This document shows positions 24,989 to 38,200 of a stretch of 64,000 nucleotides of DNA, in pieces (position 1 is the stretch's first letter; each line of letters opens with the position of its first letter). The notes under the pieces are model-generated. The model saw nothing but the letters and a program-made list of their open reading frames with translations. It had not been told where the DNA came from and searched no databases. The stretch is from Vesta saturnalis. Taxonomy: Eukaryota > Arthropoda > Insecta > Coleoptera > Lampyridae. Location of the stretch: contig JARFJB010000003.1 of the NCBI GenBank assembly GCA_036346205.1, forward strand, positions 2,798,001 through 2,862,000, in the 5' to 3' direction. Both the position numbers and the translations under genes were made by a program.

Positions 24989-25256
24989 TATTATATTAAT
25001 TAATTTTAATCAGCTGCCAAATTTGCCATAATAGAACTTTACATCCCACCTATACTTTCAATTGCTCATAATGTCTAAAGTGCTGTCTATGATTATTTTT
25101 CATGTAAAATGCTTGCTTCAAAATTAATTAATTAAACAGGTCACAAATTTCACTACAATTTTAAAAACCAATCATGAGCTGTCAAGTTTTTCATACAAAG
25201 AACCTGAAAAAATAAATTTCTTTCACAAAGAAGCATATTTTATTAAAGTCGATTAA
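24989..25256. other. AT-rich spacer
   Basis: Short spacer between the Harbinger and pogo-like elements. Nothing recognised. Confidence 0.5.
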
Positions 25257-27459
25257 GGTCTAGTTGGGTAACTGGGCGTATGGGGTAACTGGGATGTATG
25301 TTTATTTCCATTGCATTTATAAAGTTGAATCTCCCGCCATTTAATTGTCAGTTGCCCTCACCTAGTAGTACAAAAATCAAACGGTGTCGAGTAGCACGTG
25401 TCTGTTGTTATCGCAGCAAAAATATTATTTTATGAAAGTTCTTCAGATGGTCATAGTACAACATATTACACACGCTAAGTATTTTACTCTTGGTAAGTAT
25501 TACATTTGAAAATTTTTGAATTTAAATGAATATGTGCTGTATTTGGAGATTATTCAACATAATGTCTGTGTTATTTTAAGTGTTGAAATATAAACAGTGT
25601 CACCAAAGTGTACCTTCCAGTTGCCCTAATAAATTGCTCCCAGGGTAACTGGGCGTAATATGCATGGGCAACTGAAAGTTAACCCCAGTTACCCTATATT
25701 TGTTTGACATCCATTTTTTGTATTTTAGCAATCCAATATGGTAAGAAACTACCAAGAAAGACAACAAAGGGTGCAGATGGAGGTTTATACAAAGATGCAC
25801 TACATCAAGCTGTAGTTGATGTTAAAAATAGCAACCTAACAATTTACGCAGCTGCACGAAGATATGTTGTTCCAGAATCAACAATTCGTCATTATGTAAA
25901 AGGAACAAGGGAGCAAAGTGTGTTGTAGCTAAGGAAGGAAAAGGTGGCGGACGAGTATTCTGCATGAGTTCTGAAATTGAAACTGAACTTGCGAGGACCC
26001 TGAATCAAATGCAGAACTGGGGATACGGACTATCTCGAGAAGAAGTATTAGACATTGTGGAAATTTACGTTAAAAGGAATAAAATAAACACAAAGTTTAA
26101 GGATGGTTGACCAGGTGAGCAATGGTTTTGAATTTTGTACCAGGAATAAATAATCTTTGAAAAACCCCAAGGAGTTGAGGCGGCTAGAAAAAAACAAGAA
26201 AATCCCTGGACAATATACGGGTTCATAGATTTAGTCGAAAAAACAGTAGAGAACTTAAATTTAACGGGCAAACCCCACCTAATATATAATTGCGACGAAA
26301 CTTCTTTTTGCAATGACCCGTCAAAGACAAAAGTTTTGGGTAGTATAGGTTCTAAGTGTTCCAGAACCATTTCGTCTTGTGGTCGGAAAACACAACTGTT
26401 TTAGTTTGTTGTTCGGCTTCAGGGCAAAACTGCCTTTACTTTCAATATTCAATATTCCTAACATTCCTTCTCAGCGCCCCGTGCTCCTTATTGTCGACGG
26501 TCACGTTTCCCATATCACTTGTGATGTCATCAAAGACGCAATGGATAACAATATTACAATTTTGAAATTACCACCGCACTCAACACATATACCTCAACCG
26601 CTAGATGTAGGGGTATTTAAAGGAATGAAAAGCAGTTGGGACAAAGCGCTCTGTAAATGGCAGAGGATGAATCCCAGATGGAGAATTTCGAAGAGTGAGT
26701 TTGTTGAGATTCTTAACAAAGAAAATAAAAACATGCCAAATAGTAATATAATCAACGCTTTTCGAGCTACCGGAATCTACAACGCTGAAACTGGTGGCCC
26801 TAATCGCAATCAACTACCGATAAATATTTTTTTGTCTGACCTTAACAAGTATAGGAATCAAAGAACAATTCTGTAGAAATTCCTACTACCACAGACAATG
26901 AGGCACAAGACGAGCCTACTGCTGATCCTATCGCTGGTCCATTTGAAGCATCCTCTACGTTAACTCTTGAACCTATCCCTGGTCCATCTAATGAATCGCA
27001 AACGTTAACTGTGGAACCCTTATGTCAAGTCTCCGAAATTTCTGATAAAGAAAAACTTCTTCACAAGCTAATGACCAAAATATATCATTTGAGAATATTA
27101 ACCCAAATACTATTATCAGGAAATAATACAAAACGTAACACTCAACCAAAAGAAAAAGAGTTTGCCTAGGTGCAGAAATTATAACTTCTGTCGAATATTT
27201 TAAAAGAAGCAAGAAGATGAAGACAGGAAAGCATCAGAAACAAATAAGAAAATTAAACAACAAGCTTGGAAAAGAAAATGGACAAGTTTAAACTGGCAAG
27301 GAAAACGCCAAATACAGATGTTAGAAATAGGAATTTGTCAGTTTCCTCAGAAGATAGTGACTCGTCTTTAGAAAAGAAATTTAAAAAACTACATCGACGA
27401 AGAGGACGATTTAATAGATGAGAGCATATATGACCTAGATGATATTAACATTAACGGTA

Positions 27460-30351
27460 GGGTCAGGTTGGGCAAGTGCACACCCAAAACTGATAAATTC
27501 GGCTTTAAAAGAGCATCAAAACTATATCAAAATAGCAATTTATTTAAAAAGATGTTGTTTAAACAACTAGCGAACTAATGAATACAAACTAAAGAATACG
27601 AACTAATGAATGCGAACTTAGATTTTTACCGTAAAGAATTAAAAGACAAATATTTGGAGGTATGTAAGTAATAAATGTATGAACATAGGCCAGTTTTAGG
27701 TAGGTAGAATATTTAAAAAAATATTTTTAAACAGTAACAACCAAAAGTAACTAAGTTAATAACCTACTGTATGTTCATTGGTACTAGTTAATTGGAAACT
27801 TGGTAAAATCGATTCCAAATGTGAAAATTCCTCTCCTCTCTTCTGGATTGGGCAATTTTTGTATGATTTCTTCTAGTCGTACCACAGATAAATCGGGAGT
27901 TATTGGCCAGACAAACTTTCCTTGGACTTTGTTTTTGCACCGTAAAAAGGATACTTCAAACTCGTCTTCGTATTCTTTTTTCATAACTTTCGCAACGTAG
28001 TGTTTAAATTAATTTCTTTCCGGGTAATTTCCCAACACAAAATTGTCAAGATTTATAAGGCCCACTGAACGTTCATCATCATCCTTCTCTTCGTGTGAAA
28101 AAATATTAATGTCATCACTATCAGTTAGGTCTGTCAAGTCCCGAAAGTCTCATGCCCCATCTGAGACGGAGGAGTCACTTTCTGATATTTTCCTTGCATT
28201 TTTTATGTTTCTTGTTGACTTGGTTTTGGCTTCTTTTGGAACATAATTTGACACGGAAGGTTTATCAGGTTGAGAATTTGATGATATTAATGAATCAGTC
28301 GGATTAATGATGTCCGAGCTAGTTAAAACCTCTGCGGTGTTGCCGATTTTTCTTCGTTTCTTAACAGATCTCAAATTATTGTTGGTATTTGACTTTACCG
28401 TTTCAATTAAAAGCTCTTGAAATGTTTGTTCTGGCACTGGTGTTGTAGTCTTCTCCATTTCAATAATGTCCTCGTGCGTTGTTTGTGGTTCATCTTGTTC
28501 GTTTGTTCGAGTATTTTGATTTTTGTCGAGATTTGATCCAATATTATCATTATTAAATGACATCTCTGGTTCGGTATGACGGTTTTCGTTACGACTCTCG
28601 TAGTTTTGCAAATCTTTTACAGAAAAGTCTGTTCTTTTATCAATAGCTTTTCGATTAACTTTTAGGTCCCCGATAACTCGATCATCATAGATACCCGTTG
28701 CCTGAAATCCACTCATAATATTTTCTTTCGTTAAACCGATCCAAACTTTTCTCAGCAATTTTGAAAATTCCACTTTCGATGGGTGTTGTCCCGGATGAAA
28801 TCTCTGCCATTTAGCCAATTCTTTATCTCACATGATTTTTAAGCCACGGAAACAACACACATCTAGATGCGACAAATGCGGTGGGAGTTTTAACAATATT
28901 ATTTTGTTTTCTTTAGCAATTGTTATTAGTTATGGAGTAATGTGGCTGCAGTGTCCGTCATAAATTAACAATACGGGCCTAGATTCACCGACTTTTGAAA
29001 TAAAACTATTTTGGAACCAGTTCACAAAAATTTCTCCTGTCATCCATCCTTTTGGCGCAGATACATAGCTGGTCCCTGGAAAATCGCCGCCCTCGGGGAT
29101 CCAAGAGTTCCACAGGTTCTTCCCTTTGAAAATTACCAACGGTGGCAACTTATCTCCAGCGGCATTAACACATGCTAAAACCGTGGTATTTTCTCTACCT
29201 GTTGCAGCAGTATATCTGTGGCAAGGTTTTCCTTTCTCTGCCACAACTTTTGTCCTTTGGGGGTCATGACAAAAGCTAGTTTCATCACAATTGAAAATTT
29301 GCCCCGGCTTATTTTGAAGCTTATTTTCCACTATGGTTTTTTCTAATAGATCATAAAAACCGTACACGACAAAAGGATTTGCACCTTGCTTTTTTCGTAA
29401 ATGTTCCAGCCCTTCTGCTTTTTTTATTGACAACTGATATCTCCGCTTAAACTATAGTCACCAATCTTCACCCGGTCTACCATTTTTAAATGGGGTGGCA
29501 ATAGAGTTATTTTTTACGAATTTTTGGAACAATGTCAAATACCTCGGTACGTGTCAAACCGAACCCATTTTTGGCCATCACTCTCAAACAATCCGCAAGT
29601 TCGGTTTCTTGATTTTTGTAAACACTGTAGGTCTACCACCTCCACCGACATTTCCATCTATTTGGCGTTTACCACGGCGCCCGGATAAATGGTCGCGTAA
29701 GGTTTCTCTTGGGATATTGTAAGCTTTACTGCATGCGTTTATAGTCATGACACTGCCTACATTGCCCTAAAGCTTCATTCAGCTCTCGGCAAGTGTAATT
29801 ACGTCGTTTAATTTTTCGCACATAATTCCGCACCATGTTCTGAAAAATAATGCTGGATATACAACTGTTACTGTTGTGTTGCAAAACGTATCTAAATGCA
29901 AAAAATTTGATTGGGATTCGAAAACGTGCGGTGCACTTCCCCTTAGAAAGTGGCGCAATTACCCCGGTGCACAGAAATTTCTGGGGTAAGTGCGCTACCC
30001 TCTTAATAGATATGAAGACGACAATATTTTTGGAAAACAATTTAAGGGGTACGCTTGTATATATAAATGTACGTTTGAAACATATTACACAATTTATTAA
30101 ATTTTTAAACAAAAACTTACCGTAAATTTCGTTAGAATTCAAATTTGACCAAAACAAACATACATAACCTTAACATTTAACAGCTGACAGCTTGACAGAA
30201 TTGCGTTGTTACCAGCGCAAATGTAGTAACATTTTCGTGAATGGAACTGATTAGAGGTACGGCATCGGAATTTTAACAACATTTTTTTGTTTGGAAATTT
30301 TATGACGAGAAAGTGCACTTGCCCCAAAAGCGCATTTACCCCACTTGACCC
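27460..30351 (-). mobile_element. pogo/jerky-like transposon nested in a relative
   Basis: Left end GGGTCAGGTTGGGCAAGTGC (27460) and right end GCGCATTTACCCCACTTGACCC (ending 30351, quoted in part as its last bases CCCCACTTGACCC) form terminal inverted repeats. Both sides carry TA (27458-27459 and 30352-30353). Joining the flanks through one TA gives AACGGTAATTACAAG, which reads N-G-N-Y-K in frame in the host element. The insertion is therefore precise. The element carries its own transposase on the minus strand. Confidence 0.85.
27784..29837 (-). pseudogene. pogo/jerky-type transposase, nested copy
   Basis: Starts MVRNYVRKIKRRNYTCRELN at 29837, then slips frame into ACSKAYNIPRETLRDHLSGR (helix-turn-helix) and later VKNNSIATPFKNGRPGE. 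The DDE_1 core follows with FNCDETSFCHDPQRTK (first Asp), LLIYDGHCSHIT (second Asp) and LPPHLSHLDVCCFRGLK, where the third Asp survives but the usual residues just before it are deleted. FQATGIYDDRV closes the core. A long acidic, Ser/Asn-rich linker leads to a C-terminal tail around FEVSFLRCKNKVQGKFVWPI. Stops near 28835 and 28930 and frame slips make it inactive, but it is less decayed than the host copy. Confidence 0.8.
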
Positions 30352-31004
30352 TAATTACAAGCCACATGATTGCTACCAAGAGGTTAAGGACACAAACAAA
30401 GACACAGAGAAGGAGTCAAGTGATCAATTACAAGAACAAGATTTTGTTGAGTGTTGTTTCATTTACAATGAAGGTACCAAAAAGAAAACCAGAAAAACGT
30501 TTGTCTCTCAAATTACTAAGGTATTCCAAAACGACTATGAGGTGTCATGTATGAGACAAAAAATAAGTGTTATGTTTTCCCAAATGTAATCGACACCGCA
30601 ATAGTTCCACGACATCGGATTTTACAAAACTGCCGAAACGGATAGTGAAAAGGGCAACTATCTATTTAAGATACTTACTTAGTAAGTAAATTCGATACAG
30701 GACAGTTCTTAAACGCAGAGTATATTTATGTTTTGTTATTTAAGTAACACCTTAGGGTGATTTAATTTTAAGGATTTCTCTTTGTATACAAATAGTTCTA
30801 GAAAAATACTTTTTTAATAGAATATGAAAGCATTTTATAACAGTGTTTTATTGCAACTGTGAACATTCCTATTGTCTTTTAGTTAAATAAAATAAAAACG
30901 TTCATGATTATTTATTACTTACTATAACACGTTCCTGTTACCCTACATATTTTACTATGCAAATTCCCTATGAAATACCCCAGTACATGCCAGTTGCCCC
31001 TTTT

Positions 31005-31214
31005 TTTTGGGGTAACTGGGCGCAACGATTAGTAAAAATAAAAAACACCGCCATTTTGAAAAAGAATTAGCAATAAGCCTCTGCTTTGCAGAGGTGGTCA
31101 CTAAGATATATATGTTGCCCTATGTTCACCCAAGTTGACCAAAATTAATAAATTAGTTCCAATTTCTACAATGTTTTTGAAGATAGTTGTAAATTTACCT
31201 CCCAGTTAACCAAT
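31005..31214. repeat. possible short non-autonomous pogo-like element
   Basis: GGGGTAACTGGGCGCAACG at about 31015 resembles the left end of the pogo-like host element, and ACCTCCCAGTTAACC at about 31198-31212 is its inverted counterpart. About 200 bases lie between with no coding capacity. It may be a MITE or a duplicated terminus; target duplication was not confirmed. Confidence 0.35.
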
Positions 31215-31365
31215 CTGACGTTATACATTGATAATGGAATGTACAGTCACATTTATTTATAATAAACGTAAGTGCTTACATTAGAACATCAAAATGGCGG
31301 ATGCCCATACCTACACAATTTATAGAGCTCTAGCCAAACTCAAGTAATGTTAATGAATATACTGC
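31215..31365. other. spacer, nothing recognised
   Basis: AT-rich DNA between the pogo-like cluster and the transposon fragment. Confidence 0.4.
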
Positions 31366-31584
31366 ATTATTTCGAGATGGAAACCTTGAACTTCTATTAT
31401 CCAGGTACGCTAATAATTTTCACTATTTAAATTTGACAGCGTGGCTTAAATTTAAAAATAATCTAGAAACATTGACGATGTTTCGTTGGTATTCAAAATT
31501 ACTAACTATATGAACCAATAACGACATACGTTTTTAAAATCTTAAACCATGCTTTACTAAAGACACCTCTCGCCGGCCCGACCA
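31366..31584 (+). mobile_element. internally deleted copy of the 5-10 kb transposon
   Basis: 31366-31432 repeats the transposase exon region near 5500-5590, including TTATCCAGGTACGC and AATTTTCACTATTTAAATTT. It then passes directly into sequence matching 10007-10170 and ends in CACCTCTCGCCGGCCCGACC followed by TA. The join lies in ATTTAAATTT, present at both parental sites. It is a deletion derivative that also lacks the 5' end. Confidence 0.8.
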
Positions 31585-31586
31585 TA

Positions 31587-32266
31587 TCTGCATTTATGAA
31601 GGCTAAATTAGTTATGTAGGAGCAGATAACTTTTTTAGAAGAAATAGCGTATAATTATGCATTACATTTAATGTACCCTACACTTATAATAAGATAATGA
31701 TATTTAACTTGTGCTAATAATATTTAAACTCATTAAATCTATTACAAACAAAAATTTTCAAATTATTAAAAAGTTATGGGTTAAATAAACACATTCAAAA
31801 AAATAAACAATCGAATTTGTGTAAATCTTAGTACAATGATTGTTTTCAAATATTGACAGTTTAAACCAAAATAGATTTAGGTAATCGTATTTAATTCCTA
31901 AACAAATAAATTACTCAGTGTATAATCATGATACGAAAACAATAATTATTAAAATAAAATTTTCATTAATTAGTTTAGGTTTTGCTTTTGTAGAATAAAA
32001 AACATCTTACTCATGATAATTTTAAATTTGCGGAAAAGCATTTTATATGAAACAAATCGATATTTATACACCAGCAAGAACAACGCAGTCGCGTGTGCTG
32101 CTCTGTTTATATCGCCTTACTTTAATACTGAATGTAACGAAGATCTTACATTGAAAATGTATTTCAAATTTTTAAATTTTAGTCACAACATACACTTGTT
32201 ATGTGCTGATTAAATAATATTAAAAAAATCTATAAATAGATTTGTGTTTAGTGATTTACATTTAAT
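31587..32266 (+). promoter_or_regulatory. upstream region of cappuccino
   Basis: Very AT-rich DNA with no other gene. A TATAAATAG lies at 32231, only about 36 bases before the ATG at 32267. If it is a TATA box the leader would be only a few bases long, so the true promoter may be further upstream. No strong initiator was seen. Confidence 0.35.
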
Positions 32267-35200
32267 ATGGGCAATACACAAACCGGTGAACTAAAAACGC
32301 CAAAATCGGGAAAATCGCCCGGAAAAGTGAAAGCATTAATGAAGATACGTGGAAAACGCAGAAAATCGGACGATCCTCCATTTACAGGGATCGTTCCAGA
32401 AAATGAACAAGACAAAGTAGGAGTAAAAGTACCCGAGATGCCAAAAAATGAATTTAGTCCCACCAGTGTAGAATCGAGTTCCGAATCAGTTTTTACAGAT
32501 CCTTCTGCATTAACACCTGTTGGAATTTCTGCCGAAATCAACGAATGTTATCATAGTGATGAAAACGTTAACATTAACGTTGTGATACCCGATTCGGCCC
32601 CAACTAATTTTTTGGATTTACCATTAAATAATTTTAAACTTAACGAATTTAAAATAAGACGAGAGGAAGAGATGTGTAAAAAATTAAAAAAACTTGGGAT
32701 ATCGAAAACGAGTCAAATTAGTCTCGACAATAATCCACGTGATTGCTTTGTGTCTGAAAATATTGAATGTATCGCTGGACGTTTCGATAATGTAAACACT
32801 TCGTCACCTTTGAACATACGACCTCAACAATTATTAGATACGTCAACACCAGGTAATAATGATTATTCATTTTCTTAATTATTATTGTATTTGTTAATAT
32901 TTAGAGTCCCCGGAATATAAGCGACCCACATCAGTTCCAGCAGCCTCTCCAGAAGTTAAAGAAGGAAGTCTCGTGTTAAAACGTGTCGTTTCTCTTACTC
33001 TAGACAAGGATGCGTTAGAAAACCGAATCATCAAACCAAAATTTGTACCGGAAAAACTTGATTTTAAATTGTATGAAAAATTCGAAGGTGAGTTTTCATT
33101 ATTATCAGATCACCAATTCACCATTTTCATAAATCGACCTAATGTTTTCCAATTTTATTTAAATTAAGCAAAAATTGAGTCATTTTGATAAGGGAGATTA
33201 AGGTTATAATCCCGATAAATAAGCTGTTTTTTAATACCTACCTATTTAAGAAATCTACATTCAATTTCGACACGTCAGTTGATATGGTATTTAGTTTTAT
33301 TGAATGGCATTAGCAAGTGCACTCTTGCATATTTCCTTCATAAATCCTCATTCTGAGGGTTAAACTCAATGACGACGCACATTAAACTAATAAATTTTAG
33401 GGTACATGTTAGTGAATTGGTACTTGTCGGAGTTTTCCGAAGATCACCAGTTGAGGCAATTGGTACAGAATCAAGACTTGAAATTGTTAGCAACACAATT
33501 TTGCACTCACCTTTTAGCGGCTGGAGTTTTACATCAGATTCCTGATAAAGACGTACCAATGTACAACATTTTTAAAGTAAGACAATGTTTAATTTATTAC
33601 TTAATTAATTAATAATGTCAACAATATTAATTTTGTTATTCTCAAACGGTTTCCATATTACGTATCATTTTCAGCGCTTTTAAAGATTATGAAATTTAGT
33701 AACAAGCAATAGATAGATTCTTAATAAGTTACATATTAGTATTACTATCCTGAAAATGACATTCCAGAACACCCTAAGAGTAAATATGCCACAATCAACA
33801 AACAAAATTAAATCACGTTTTATAATGTTTTAAACAACTGGCAATGCATTCATTTCCAAGATATTTCATACAGATTTTTATGTTTATAAATTTCAAAGGA
33901 TTGCCAAAATCTATTATTTTAGAATTGGAAAAATTTCATATTATTGTTCGAATTTAGTGATCCTATGTTCAGTGATCTGTTTTGCGTAATTTTACCTGTC
34001 TAATTACGACAACAAATCATTGATATAGCCTTATGGCAGATTTCTTTACAATACCTATAGATATAGATACTTTTAGAACTAGCTAATATATCTAGACACA
34101 TCTCAGATGCATTTTATTAACAGTATATGAAGTATATAAAAACAGATATACAGGGTTGGGCAAATGTGTGGAAACCTCTTATTTCTGGCTAAAATATTGA
34201 TTGTATCAAAAAAAGACCTTCACAAAAGTTAATGTAAATTTTATGATCTATTCAGTGGCGTACTAGGATTTGCAGCAGCTACGCCAATGTGCGAGATATG
34301 ACGCCATCGATGGTTTTTTTTAAATGGGTGACCCTATATATTTTCGCATTTTGAGATATACCGTTTTTCTCCAATTATAATGATATATGGTTTGGTAGGT
34401 ATGCGACTTGTCGTTTTTTAAATATTAACTAAAATAATACAATGAAGAAGATACATATTATTTAGTAATTTTAATGAACTTTTGATTTACAACAAAAATT
34501 GAGCGCTTGATATTGAGAAAATATTCATAGTAAATGCTCAAATTGGAGACCTTCAGCACCTTGGCAGTGTTCCTATTCGGTCAGCAAAGGCTCTTACGGA
34601 GTTTTGAATGGCTTGCTGTGAGATTTCTTGCACAGCCACCCTAATCCGGTCTTCCAGTTCTTCTAACGACTGAGGTTTGGTCTTATATACAATAGATTTT
34701 AAATGACCCCATAGAAAATAGTTTAGAGGACTTAAATCTGGCGAACGTGGTGGCCACTCAATATGTCCTCTTCGACCTATCGATCTCCCCGGAAATATTT
34801 CATTAAGATATTGACGCACGTCAACTCCATAATGTGGCGGAGCTCCATCCTGTTGGTACCAAATTTCATTTGAGGATCGTTCAGGGTTCTCCTGGTTCGG
34901 AAATAAACGAACTAATGCTGAACAATTTGCTCTGCAACAATTGTAAATACCGATTAGCATTTAAATTGTCTCTCAAAAGAATGGTCCAATTATGTGTCCT
35001 CTGATTATACCCGCCCATACATTTAATTTTTGAGGATATTGGTGTGACCTTCTTCCGTCCAGTGAGGATTGTAGACCAATAGCGACAGTTATGTCGATTG
35101 ACAAAACCATTCAGTTGAAATGTTGCTTCATCTGAAAAGACAATATTATTGAGAAAATTGCCATTCATTTCAATGTGATCCATCATTGACTGGCAAAACT

Positions 35201-38200
35201 GCATTCTTCTATCAGGATCATCTTCATTAAGTTCTTGTACTAAATGCATTTTATACGGATTGAGATGATTTGTGGACAATATCCTTCTTACCGACCTACC
35301 GCTAATATCGTGATGTAAGGCCAGTTTTGGTACTGAAGTTATCAGTTCTATCAAGTGCCATATCTTCATTTGTAGCCGATTTACTTCGACCTGATTTTGG
35401 CCGATTTCTAACACTTCCAGTTTCGTGAAATTTCTGCACAATCTTCGAAACCGTTGATTTGGAAATGTAGGATTTCTCTCCAAATGTTGCATTAAAAATA
35501 GCACATGCATCTTTTAAAGATCTCTGCCTGTCTCCAAATCCAACCATCATTAACAACGAAATACGCTCACGTTAACTTAATTCAACCATGATTAGGAAAC
35601 AATACTAATACTTTACACCGAAATTATTTAACGGAATTAACAGTAACTGACAATAATACAAAATATTTGAGCTATGTTACAGAAATAACCATGGTAACAA
35701 CAAAAAAACGAATATTTTTTATTAGATAATACAGCGACTCTTATTTTATTATTTTATTTAATATTTAAAAAACGACAAGTCGCATACCTACCAAACCATA
35801 TATCCTTATAATTGAAGAAAAACGGTATATCTGAAAATGCGAAAATATACAAGGTCACCCATTTAAAAAACCATCGACGACGTCATATCTCGAACATTGG
35901 CGTAGCTGCTGTAAATCCTAGTACGCCACTGAATAGATCATAAAATTTGCATTAACTTTTGTGAAGGTCTTTTTTTGATACAATCAATATTTTAGCCAGA
36001 AATAAGGGGTTTCCACACATTTGCCCAACCCTGTATAGTTGTTTTATACAATGTGTCCCAAATTCGCTTCTCTATAAAGGGATCTCGGCTTCGGTTATAC
36101 TTACGGCAAAGGTTAAATGGGGAAAGTTTTAGAGGAAGATTAGAGCATTCGATATCCGGTTTCAGATTTACGATCGGTCAATTGGTTTTGAAAATATCGG
36201 CGAAAAACCGAAAATGGCGGATTTCGTTTTTCACCAGTAAATCCGAAATGGTTAATTTGACAGCTGCCACAATGTGAGATTATTCAGACAATTTTTTAAG
36301 ACGAATAAGATGGCGTGGATGACATGTCACAATCGTCTTTTGTTATCCCACAATCTGTCTCAACTTTCATTTTTCTTATGGTCGCCATATTGGATTTTTC
36401 GATTTTTGGAAAGGGCGTAATATTTCCAGTTTAGTGATGTCTCACAAGTGCATAAAAGATTAGAGTTTCATCGAAATATCACACTTTCTAAAGTTAGGTC
36501 TTATTTATTATTAGTAGGCCATGATTTATTTGTCGCAAAATAACATTAATAAATAATGTATAAAATTCTTTGAAATTTCAATAAAACAAGAAATTAAATA
36601 ACGACCTCTCAACAAGACAGATGTTTTGGGACAAATTCCCAGCTATGAGTGTGTTAAAAATAAAGCCAGAAAAGTCGTCATTAATTTAATTAATATTTGA
36701 ACCTTTGAACAACCTACAATAAAATTACAATTACAATTACAGTACAGATTTTCAAAATGACGACCATTTACATCGAGACATTTTTGACAATTGATGACTG
36801 TTTTTCGTACAACCCCAGCAAGTGTATTTCCGTTAACACTATTTCTAAATGTATTCAAAACTCTCTGTCTCAGGATTTCTATGGTCGCAGGAGGATCCAA
36901 CTCGTAGACCTCATTCTTTGTGTGACCCCAGAGGTAGAAATCCAAGGGCGAAAGGTCAGGGGATCTAGGAGGCCAAGATATTGGACCATTTAATGCAATA
37001 ATTCTTTCACCAAACTGCTCCCTTAAGAAGTACCTGACTTGAATGGTGTTTTGGCCGGACATCCATCCTGTTGAAACCAGGTTCTTCTGAACTCATCTTC
37101 GGTGAGAGTAGCTCGTAAAGCCGGCACAACCTGGTTTTGCAAAAGCTCTAGGCACCTCTGTCCGTTTAAGTTATAGTCAAATAAAAATGGTCCTATAAGT
37201 CGATTTCCTCAATGATTAATAATTTATAATACATAGGTGCCCAATTTAGGTAAGTTAGATTAAATTACCAATAATCCCACACCAAACGTTACTTCCAAAT
37301 CTGGTCTGTAGACGTCTCTCTGCCACTTCGTGAGGGTTTTCTACAGCCCAATGATGAATGTTGTGCTTATTCAAAACTCCACAATTCGTAAACCTACTCT
37401 CATCAGACCACAAGACATGATTAACAAAATCGGGATTTTCATTACACATTCTAGTATACCACTCGCAGAAGCGCATTCGTCTTGGAAAATCAGTTTCCTT
37501 AAGTCCTTGAACTATTGTGGGTTTGTATGGACAGTAGTTATTCTTTTTTAACACTCTTTGTACCGTTGATTTTGACACACGAATTTCCCGTTCTGCCGTT
37601 CTTACCGATGCACTGGGGTTTTCGTTGACAGCTTGTAAAATGTTTCTGTCACGATTTTCATTATCAATATTGTATCCGCTTGTAGGTTGTTCGAAGGCCC
37701 CATAGTTAATTAAATTAATTACAATTTTTCTGAAGTGGGTTTTATGAGACTGCCGTCGTTCGAGGTACATCTCCAAATACCTCGCTGAGATAATGTCGGC
37801 GTTTCTGTTTGACTGCAAGTAAAGCGCTAACATGTCAAACTTTTCTTCATTTGAGTAGGGAATACCGGCCATTTTCAACAGGCTTTTACAATTTGTGTGT
37901 CACGTTTATGATATTAATGACAGAAATGCGTACTACTTATGAAAACACTACTTTAAATTATTTAACGTCAAAGTCAGAGCCACCTTATATGGAAAAAATG
38001 AAACCCAATTTTACTCACAAATAAATCATATCCTACTAATAATATAATAAATAAGACCTAACTTTAGAAAGTGTGATATTTCGATGAAACTCTAATCTTT
38101 TATGCACCTGTGAGACATCACTAAACTGGAAATATTGCGCTCTTCCAAAAAATCGAAAAATCCAGTATGGCGGCCATAAGAAAAATGAAAGTTGAGGCAG

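Larger units (their letters stand above)
25739..30589 (+). pseudogene. pogo/jerky-type transposase, host copy (split)
   Basis: The N-terminus has a psq/CENP-B-type helix-turn-helix: RKTTKGADGGLYKDALHQAV followed by AARRYVVPESTIRHYVKGTR, one base out of frame with the ATG at 25739. Next come ELARTLNQMQNWGYGLSREE, a damaged linker, NCDETSFCNDPSKTK with the first catalytic Asp (about 26291), LLIVDGHVSHIT with the second, and STHIPQPLDVGVFKGMK with the third. FRATGIYNAE marks the end of the DDE_1 domain. Many stops and slips occur. After the nested element, reading resumes as NYKPHDCYQEVKD and runs to a conserved tail (NDYEVSCMRQK) with a stop at 30589. This family cuts and pastes at TA sites. 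Confidence 0.75.
25257..31000 (+). mobile_element. pogo/jerky-like DNA transposon interrupted by a second one
   Basis: The left end has two nearby copies of a GGGTAACTGGG motif (about 25267-25295). The right end (about 30975-31000) carries the complementary CCCAGTACATGCCAGTTGCC. Between them lie the parts of a pogo-type transposase on the plus strand (25739-26875 and on to 27450, then 30354-30589). A second element of 2892 bases (27460-30351) sits in the 3' coding part. Without it the host element is about 2.85 kb, close to the size of the guest. End positions are approximate. Confidence 0.65.

Noticed and set aside
32231..32239. TATAAATAG as the cappuccino TATA box
   Set aside because: It lies only ~36 bases before the ATG, leaving almost no leader; kept only as a weak note in the upstream entry.
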